Made by a program: the position numbers and the translations under genes. This document shows positions 56,201 to 64,000 of a stretch of 64,000 nt of DNA, piece by piece. The DNA is from Helianthus annuus (Eukaryota; Streptophyta; Magnoliopsida; Asterales; Asteraceae): the NCBI RefSeq assembly GCF_002127325.2, contig NC_035448.2, forward strand, positions 113,733,660-113,797,659, in the 5' to 3' direction. Position 1 is the first letter of the stretch. Each line of letters starts with the position of its first letter. The notes beneath the pieces were generated by a model, which saw only the letters and a list, made by a program, of their open reading frames with translations, made no database searches and was not told the DNA's origin.

Positions 56201-57873
56201 AATAAATCACCATTCGTGAGCGAGAATCGAATCATCTTGTCGAAGCACACGACTTCAGCATGGTTTTCGCGTAGAAAGTCCATGCCTACTATGATGTCAA
56301 AACTTCCGAGCTGCATCGGAATAAGGTCGATTGGAAAGATGTGATTGTTGAGCTCGAGAGTACAATCATGAAGAATAGAATTAACGGTGACAGTTCTTCC
56401 AGTAGCGACTTCTACTTCGAATGACGACGGAAGATAAGAACGTTTACGACTAAGGAACTTCTCGAATTCAAATGACACAAAGCAGTTATCGGCTCCAGTA
56501 TCAAATAAACACGATGCATAAATACCATTCACAAGGAACGTACCATTAACCACGTTGTTGTCAGCCTGGGCTTGACGAGCATTAATGTTGAAGGTTTTGG
56601 CGCGTGCTGCTTGTTGCTGCTGCTGGGGCTGCTGCTGCTGCTGGGGCTCTTGCTTCACAACCCTGTTCGGGCACATGTTTGCAAAATGGTTAGGGTCACC
56701 ACATGCAAAGCAGACTCGAGCATTGATCACGGGTGCCTGAGCTGCGTGTTGGCCTTGCGGGGCTGGGAGTAGAGCTTGTTGAGCATTGGCTTGAACTGGG
56801 GCTTGACGAGGACCATAGCGACAATTGGCAGTAAAATGGCCATACAAATTGCAATGAGCGCAGAATCGACAGGCGAGACCCACCGGATGATGATATGAGC
56901 ATGTCGGGCAGAGCGGGTGGGGACCTGTGTAAGCACGCTTTGCTGGCGGCGCTTGAGTAACTGGTGCTGGTCGATGATGAGACTGCTGCTGAGCCGGTAC
57001 GGCTTGCAGAGGAGCAGCAGTGGTAGTGACGGCACAGTTATCCTTGCTGGAGCTGTTGTTGTTGTGCTTCTTCTTGCGGCATGATGACTTGGATGGTTGA
57101 GCAGTGGCGGTTTCGGCGGTCGGTGCAGTGGTGGCTTAATGCAGAGACTAGGAGGGCTTATCCCAGAAACCAGCTTTTACTCGCTTGTCGTTGATCTCGG
57201 CGGCAAGCAAGTAAGTCTTTTCAATTGATGACGTCTTCGCGGCGTGAAAAAAATCGGCAACATAATCGGGTAGAGCTCGAATGTACTTCTTGATGGCCAT
57301 GTCTGACGTCTTGACTTGATCGGGACAGATGATGCTGAGCTGTTTAAAGCGAGCAATCAAGGCAGCGTTATCTCCATCCTTCTGCTTAATGTTCCAGAAC
57401 TCGTCCTCCAGCTTTTGGCGTTCATGGGGAGGGAAGAATTCGTCCATCATGATGGCTTTCAGCTCTTTCCATGTCAGCTCATAAGCTGCATCATTCCCGC
57501 GTTTGTTTTGTTCGGCCGTCCACCAGTCTAGAGCTCGGGACTGGAAGACGCCGGTTGCGTTTAGGGTACGGAGATTTTTTGGACAGCCGCTTTGGCGCAG
57601 AGTGACTTCGATGGAATCAAACCATTGAAACATAGTTGTTGGGCCATCTTCTCCGGTGAATTCCTTTGATCCGTATGCCTTGAACTGTTTAAAGCTGAAA
57701 ACAGTCTTGGTAGCGTCTTTGGGAGCTTCAGTTCTCGACTCCTCGGAAGATTTGCTAACGTTTTCATAGACATCGCTCACAGCTTTTGCTACTTGCTTGG
57801 CAATGATAGCAGCAAGACAACTGTCTCTCTTTTCTTGGCGGGTAAGTGGGGTTCGGTGTCCGGATGACGACAT
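53258..57873 (-). pseudogene. Chromovirus Gag-Pol polyprotein, two stops and three frameshifts
   Basis: ATG 57,873 (MSSSGHRTPLTRQEKRDSC) opens Gag. Two stops at about 57,148 are followed in the same frame by zinc knuckle CFACGDPNHFANMC (about 56,670-56,712), protease CLFDTGAD (about 56,500) and linker. A frame change near 55,880 leads to RT ([20 protein letters not shown]; active site [10 protein letters not shown]) and RNase H ([11 protein letters not shown]). Another near 54,740 leads to integrase (zinc-binding His/Cys segment with CLTC, then MDFITKLPP and HPQIDGQTER), and a third near 53,945 to the C-terminus. The last ~45 residues (VNVRWEGKRGAEFTWELESD) are chromodomain-like, a module that steers integration to chromatin. 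Catalytic residues look intact, so only small lesions inactivate it. Confidence 0.92.
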
Positions 57874-59016
57874 GGTCTGCAGCAGACATCGTCGTAGGTC
57901 TCAGACACATCAAAATCGAATCTCACCTCACACGTCTACTACTTACTAAAGCTCAGGAACACGTCGAAACACGTATCGCATAAACACATAAGCACATAAT
58001 CACAGATTCACGTAGTCACATAAGAACATAAGCACGTAGGGCACAGAAGCATAGAAACACAGAAAACACATACGTATTTAATCACAGAGGCAGTCAGAAT
58101 ACAAAAACCTATCATTCAAGTTCGCGTGTCGTTCGCATACTTATATCGGTTGTGTATAGCATATCGAGTAGTATAGCATAATCGTATGAGTATAGTATAG
58201 GCGTATATCGTAGCATAATGTCGTCTATATTGTAACGACTTGTTACCGTTTTGAGGTAGAAGAGCAATGCGAGTCGTGTGTGTCGATCGAAGTGAGAGCA
58301 ATAATCGAATAAATACCAAAATTAAACACATAAACAGATACACACACTTAATATACATAAAAGCGGCGAATTATCAGAGTCAGCAGTTGCGGGCTCAAAA
58401 TCGAAACACATAAAAATCGAGAAGTAGATTGTCTGCGGCTATTAGACATTGACTACCCAAAGCGATTCGACTATTCTCAATAGACTTGTCATCACATTTT
58501 GACTTTCGAGATCATGTTTCCGCCTCGATTCTTGGGCATCCAGCACGTATTCCCTAGGTCATACTCGTGAGTTCAGGTCGTTGGAGTCCGTCGAGGCCTT
58601 GGTGAGATAAATAAAAATCGGAACAAGTTGTCAAGGTTAGGGTTTCACCCCTAGCTTAGCAACTTCCTCCTTGTTCTAGTAAAGTTGAGGAGATTATTCA
58701 TCAAAATACGGATTTCACTCCTGATTTGGTATAATTCTCCTTGTCGAACAAGCGTTCGTAATTGTAAGATAATGAAGAGATCATTGATAGGTTGATAAAA
58801 CAGCTTTTGATCCAGCGATTTAGTCGAGAGTTTGCGGTTTTCACACCTAATCTTGACTAAATCGCCTTCTCATATTGAAAATTCGAGTGCGGTGATGATG
58901 AGAATTAGCAGGATATATAGCACATAGGCTCGGTCTGTTGGTTCCTAACTATAGTCTAGGTCTCTAAGACATCGACCCGGACTAGGTCGAGTCTAGCCTA
59001 ATTCCCTATAGTTATG
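57874..59016 (-). other. Chromovirus 5' leader
   Basis: About 1.1 kb between primer site and gag ATG, without coding signal. It has short repeats of the type CACATAAGCACATA (57,980-58,060) and AGTATAGCATA (58,150-58,210). Confidence 0.6.
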
Positions 59017-59028
59017 GCTCTGATACCA
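59017..59028 (-). other. Chromovirus primer-binding site
   Basis: Perfect TGGTATCAGAGC on the - strand, three bases from the LTR start at 59,032. Confidence 0.92.
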
Positions 59029-59031
59029 ATC

Positions 59032-60410
59032 TGTCACACCCCAACCGATGGCGGAATCATCGGGGCATGGCACTGAGCGAAGCAGATTGTCCAGAAGTTT
59101 CTATAACAACTATCAATACCATTCAATTTATATAATAGGTCCCATACCGTACCTCAAATAGCAAACAAATTATTACAGATAACATCTAGTCAAATATTCT
59201 GTTCCGACAACTCAGATTTAAATATAAAAATTGTTTATCTATGTCTAGAGACTCAAGCTGCAAGATCTACAGACAACTATACTCTAGACTTTTATTCTAG
59301 CTTCGCCTTCCTAGCAGCTAAGCATCTTAAACACCTGTCACATACGTTAAAATAAAGTCAATACATATAATGTAAAGGTGAGCATACAAGTTTGATAATA
59401 GCATAATAGAGTTCGAAATAGTTTACACATAACCAGCACGTACACAGAGGAAAACGAAGCATGTTAATTATCGACATGGATCTATCGATACCAATGACTG
59501 CGGGTTGACTGCCCGAGGCAGTTCGCAATACATGATTACCACCGTAATCCTTGCAAGTAATTGTCCTTAACAACCCCCGTGTGAACGGGTGCTGAGTCCA
59601 AACTATAGTATTATCGTCGTTAAGGCAGGTAGACAGCATTCCACGTGTAAACGTAACAACAAGCATTCATTTAGTCACGTAATACATGCGGTAACGGTTA
59701 GCGTTTAAAATAATTGAGTAGTGTGTTCGATTGTGATTTAGAATAAGTAACGTATGTAACACCCAAAAGTGTTGAAAGCAAAGAGGGATCGAGTATACTC
59801 ACAGTGATTGATGGATTGAAGGGAGCACTTGAGAGTAGGGTTAGCCTGAATAGTTCGATAGCATAACGATAAGCAACGCGTAAAACGGAAATCAAGTGTC
59901 GGAGGGTCGGACAGCTGGTCGATCGGACGGTTGTCCGATCGAACGGCTTGACCGTTCGGTCAGTGGGCCGATCGGATGGTTGTTCGAGTGGATTGTTTCT
60001 TCCTTTGAGAAAGATGCGTTTGTGTATGATGGTTTGACTTTTGAAGTTTTCATTGCAGCATTTTGAAAACATTGAAGTATCTTTACCTTTCAGGTCGATC
60101 GATCGAACGGTCCGTTCGATCGGCAGGCCAACCGGCCGGTTAGGTACTTCAGCAAACAAGTTCTTATCAGGGTGTCACCTGGTCGGACGGCTTGACCGAT
60201 CGGGTGGCCCTCCAACGCGTTGAACATGTTGAAAATCGATTAAATGTTGAAGCATAGTATCTCATGATCCGAAGAGTAATTCAGATCAGACGATAGTCCG
60301 ATCGAAGAGTAGTTCGTTCAATACTAGACTTCATGGAATCGTTCAAGTGTGGGGCCAGGTGCTAGCCGATCGGCTGGCCTGGTCGATCGGCTGATTGTCC
60401 GATCGGCTGG
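59032..60410 (-). repeat. Chromovirus 5' LTR, cut by the next element
   Basis: Matches 50,357-51,769 with a few percent differences and one ~34-bp deletion near 59,957 relative to the other LTR, between GTTC repeats. It stops abruptly at 60,410, where another LTR starts; the remaining ~1.4 kb should lie beyond the window. Confidence 0.9.
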
Positions 60411-60913
60411 TGTAACAACTCTCGCTAAAATTAATACTTCAGTTAATCAATATTAATTAAGCTAACAAGATTAATTAAGCTAAGTAAGGTTTATTAAAAA
60501 TAGATATATATGGGGTCGTATAAGAACGTTTAATATTAATAATAAAATATATTATTTTTTCCCTTACTCCGTTTTTAATGAAACTTAGGTTAAAACGTAG
60601 ATAAAAATATGCTCGTTCTAAAGACATATTCGTCGTTTTATAAAACGTTATATTTTAAAAGTTATACGAGAAAAACGAGTGAAGCAGCTGAATTAATATA
60701 TATAAGCAAGCTAGCTAGCACGTCAAGCAGGTAGGCAGGCACGTCACTATCCCACATCGACAGAAATAGGTTGAGGTGCTTGCTTGCTTGCTATAAATAG
60801 GAAGCTTAGGATTCATTTTTCTTTGCTCATTTCTCTTCTTCTCTCTATACGTTGGTGTTCTAACCAATAATCACCGATACGATATTCTGTTCGGTCGATT
60901 CAGGAACCAACTA

Positions 60914-61075
60914 ACGGATGCCAAAGTATTATACTTTGTGAATTTCGTTAAACGGAATCCAAAGTACTATACTTTGTGAGTTCGTTAAACGGAATCCAAA
61001 GTACTATACTTTGTGAGTTCGTTAAACGGATGCCAAAGTACTGTCTGAATAAGACTACACTTTGTGAAGTTCGTT
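60914..61075. repeat. Four tandem ~37-bp repeats in the new LTR
   Basis: Units of the form GGAATCCAAAGTACTATACT followed by TTGTGAGTTCGTTAAAC occur four times; the last has an insertion. AAGTA-TACTT pairs within each unit could form small hairpins. They lie about 120 bp after the TATA box, so probably in the transcribed part. Confidence 0.8.
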
Positions 61076-61704
61076 AAGGTTCGAATCTCGTAACTATCGT
61101 TGAGGTTTGATTTGGGTTTTACACAAATACGTATTCTATTCTGTTAAGCTATATGTTTAACTACCGGAAATACTCCCCACCACACACACATGCGAATCAC
61201 TAATTAGTATAGCAGGGTGCTGCTACGATACAGGGTATTAACTCGATCGCTATTACGATTCATTTTCCGACCGATCAATATATCCAATGGATGTTTAAGT
61301 GCCACCCACATTAGGGTTATACTTTGTCGTTCGTCGTTAAATCGATGGATGTTTAAGTATCGCACTTTGTCGTTTGTTGTGAGAATTTGATCTCGTGAGT
61401 TATCGTAATTGTTGTATTAAGTTACCTACCTAGTTCGTGTGCACTCGGTTACAAGGCTAAATCAATAGGCTAAGCTTTGCCAGTATAAATCTGCAATATA
61501 TCAAGGCTTATCTGTAGACTAAACTTTGGCCGTATGAATCTGCATGTTTATAATGTGAGTCATTCTTCTTTTTAAATTGTTTTCTCACAGTTTGTGAGTA
61601 AGTATTACAATACCTCAAATTATTTTCAAAGGTTATAATTACGGGGATTAAGTCTTTGTAATCACCAAATTACAGCTGGTATGTGGGGTATTGTGCACAT
61701 TACT

Positions 61705-61770
61705 ATTTTTATCACTCTAGGTGAGTGAGTATCACTCTATGTGAGTGATTATTACTCTGTGTGAGTAAAC
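61705..61770. repeat. Three short palindromic repeats in the new LTR
   Basis: Three ~21-bp units of the form ATCACTCTATGTGAGTGATT lie in tandem. Each is itself a CACTC/GAGTG inverted repeat. Confidence 0.7.
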
Positions 61771-62288
61771 CGTCACTATTGGGGCGACGGGACCCAATAG
61801 TGGTATGACCACAGTCACAGATCCGGTCGAGTGACAAATACCCATTCTTGATAATTGGTTGATAGAAACATTGTAATCGCTCTTAATACTGTGAATTATA
61901 ACAAATCTGTTTTTATAAAACCTGAATGAACTCACTCAGTATTTCCCGCTGACAAAACCTTTTTAAAACGCGTTTCAGGTAATTAAGTAGATTGGAGTAA
62001 GGATTAGATCCAGCACTGAAGGACTTCAAGAAGTGGTTTATTTCATTAATTAAATCAAATTAAGAAATATCGTTTTTATATTAAAAGCTACCTTTGTAAA
62101 ACGTGGGTTTATCCCATCTATTTAATAAATAAAATCCGGTGTTTCTAAACTCTGATATTTTTCCTAACTCACGGTCCTGATGAAATTTCCGCTGCAATAT
62201 TTTTCAAAATAAAAGTAATCACCGGTACCACGGGACTGCTCACGGCACCCGATTCCGTCCAGGGTGGGTCGGGGGTCGTGACAGAAGG

Positions 62289-62300
62289 TGGTATCAGAGC
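62289..62300 (+). other. Primer-binding site of the element at 60,411
   Basis: Perfect TGGTATCAGAGC starting five bases after the LTR end; it fixes the + orientation. Confidence 0.9.
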
Positions 62301-64000
62301 CACTGCTTTAAGCCTATAAGTGTTGTGATAATAATACTTAAGCTTAAATAAAAAGAGTTAGGAGATTTCTATTAAATGGTAGCACAGCTGATAACAGTTA
62401 GACTTGAACATAAGAAACGATGCCTTAGTATAAGCTAAGCCACTGGTTTACACAATTAGGTGTTATAATAATACCTAAGTGAAACGGAGAATTAGAAACT
62501 TAATATTATCTGATAGCACTCCGGATGGTATTTAGACTTGAACTTAAGAATTTTGCCTTAAAATAAACTTTAAGGTAAATTACTTATATAAGTATAATGT
62601 AATGGATACTGGTATGACGGTTAGCAGGCAATAGCACTTAATTGCTATTTATTCTTGCTAATTGATATTATTTGGTCTAGAATAAGAGATGTTATGGGAA
62701 TACAAATTTCCTTGATTCTGGATAAAAGCCCTAATAAAAGAGGCACTTTTTGAAAAGATACTATTTATGGGAAATAGAAAATTTTCTCCGGCAAAACTGG
62801 GTATAGAGTAGCAGACTCTCCAGCTTGTCCGGACATATTGAGATTGCCGCTCCGGCGCGAACCGGATAAGACGGGGTAAATGATATGTCAAATCAGTGAC
62901 AAGATTTCCCTAAATAGTATCATGACCAAATACCTGACTGGTTCTTGGAAATATGAATCTGTTAAATACATTGACCTGATAAATGGTATGTTTATTTCCG
63001 CATGTGAAATATGTGATTATATAGATAGGTATATCTATACGGAAATTCCAAAAAAAAAACCACAAGGATTGATAAATTGAAATAAAGCACAAGCATCCGT
63101 GTCTAGAATTCTTTATCAGGAATCTCTTTTCCAATATCAAACATTATTTTGTTTGATCATTTACCTCGTAACTCATACAATGAGAACCCTTTAAAGATGG
63201 GATATCATCGAAAGTATAAAAATTTACAATGCACAAGTAAGAAACATATAAAGTTGTGCTAATGCACAAGAAAACACATGAAACTTAAAATATACGTCCA
63301 CAGACGTTGAAATATATCACACACGACTTTCCAAGACAAGAACTTTGAAAAGTATAAATTGGGCACGATGACACCAATACTAATTCTGTCAGTAGAAAAC
63401 TACTAATAAAAAAAGAAGCACTTTGCCACGTGATCCTACAAACGATCTACATTTCGCTGAGGTACGTTGGAACAAGATTTCACAATCATCGGTGCACAGT
63501 CTAAACTAAGTCATAATTATTATCACTGAAAAAGGAGTCACATACCTTTGCAAATCCCCTATTCCATTTCAGTTCATTTGACATTCCTTGATAATGGCAC
63601 TTAACAACGGGTATCACACAAAATTCCAGATAAAAGTTCTTATATTCACTTCGTAGCAATTCTGACTTCTGCCTATAATAAGTTGACTTTCGTGTTCTTT
63701 TAATGGTCATCATACCATAAAGAATTCTTTCATAATAGCAAATATTGATCCATTTCGTTTCTTGGTAAATCCATACGATACACATGCACTATTTGTTGCG
63801 CATGTGGTTCATTTGAGTTATAAGACCCTAGGAAGGCTTCATTCCAAATTATTGTTTTATCCAACCTCAAATATCATTTCGCTATACTTGATCTTTGCAT
63901 TGTAAACCGCGTTTTGCAAAATGATTACTCTTTGATATTTGATCGATCAATTTTTTTTGAAAAACTCGATTTTCTTTTTGAAGGTTATACATGGTTTCTG
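62301..64000 (+). other. Leader or internal region of the last element
   Basis: No recognisable gag or pol in 1.7 kb. A degenerate direct repeat of about 130-150 bp begins with CCACTGCTTTAAGCC (62,300) and CCACTGGTTTACAC (62,440). The element could be non-autonomous, or its gag may start beyond the window. Confidence 0.5.

Larger units (their letters stand above)
50357..60410 (-). mobile_element. Ty3/gypsy chromovirus (Tekay/Del type)
   Basis: A - strand element with a complete 2,796-bp 3' LTR (50,357-53,152), polypurine tract, full-length but frameshifted polyprotein with chromodomain, leader, initiator-Met primer site, and a 5' LTR truncated at 60,410 by the next insertion. Long LTRs and a C-terminal chromodomain are typical of the Tekay/Del lineage. 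Five bases before it, CTTGA (50,352-50,356), should recur after the rest of the 5' LTR outside this window. Confidence 0.9.
60411..62283 (+). repeat. 5' LTR of a further LTR retrotransposon
   Basis: Starts TGTAACAACTCTCGC exactly at the break in the chromovirus LTR and ends GGGGGTCGTGACA, 1,873 bp. A TATA box (TATAAATA, 60,792-60,799) precedes a CT-rich start region. Five flanking bases GCTGG (60,406-60,410) are the expected duplication. Size and primer site suggest a Ty3/gypsy element, but no coding region is seen. Confidence 0.85.

Noticed and set aside
1..64000. Endogenous pararetrovirus or other viral sequence
   Set aside because: All RT remnants fit LTR retrotransposons by domain order, LTRs and primer sites; no movement-protein or coat-protein signature was seen.

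Overview
This window is plant nuclear DNA, made mostly of nested transposable elements around one intact host gene. A eudicot is clear from the plant LTR-retrotransposon lineages, the short GT-AG introns and the LRR receptor kinase. Asteraceae is my best guess, from remembered resemblance of the Tat antisense ORF and the gag-only families; I could not test it. There are no rRNA or tRNA genes, no CRISPR array and no bacterial features.

Region 1 (152-29,868) is one Ty3/gypsy element of the Tat type on the + strand, flanked by the 5-bp duplication CCAAC. Its gag, protease, RT, RNase H and integrase carry many stops, and it has the antisense ORF of this lineage before its 3' LTR. Three other LTR elements, all on the - strand, sit inside a ~600-bp stretch of its RNase H region: element 1 (4,065-11,248, TSD GTTTT), element 2 (11,541-17,555, TSD AGTGG) and element 3 (17,873-24,618, TSD TTTCA). 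Each has two LTRs, an initiator-Met primer site, a long Gag-like ORF with CCHC zinc knuckles and no pol. They are gag-only, non-autonomous elements. They also share RNA-like hairpins in their 3' halves and carry arrays of an element-specific short motif in both the LTR and the 5' leader.

Region 2 (30,338-39,516) is a Mutator-like element with ~145-bp inverted ends and a perfect 9-bp duplication. It contains a small inverted-repeat element split by a Helitron (31,666-38,767). The Helitron carries gene debris: unidentified spliced exons, a LINE fragment and two exons of a RIO1-type kinase gene.

Region 3 (40,477-43,651, - strand) is the only gene that looks intact: a 23-repeat LRR receptor-like kinase with one 67-bp intron. 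Around and beyond it are a copia remnant (44,550-45,075), a 2 x 318-bp tandem repeat (45,211-45,846) and one inverted-repeat element inserted in another (47,160-48,072).

Region 4 (about 48,390-64,000) is a Russian doll. A copia element (+) is interrupted in its protease by a Tekay/Del-type chromovirus (-, from 50,357). The upstream LTR of that chromovirus is in turn cut at 60,410 by another LTR element (+, from 60,411), whose 3' end lies beyond the window. Approximate LTR comparisons suggest element 1 is the youngest gag-only insertion (4 differences in 494 bp); elements 2 and 3 and the Tat host show about 3-4%.
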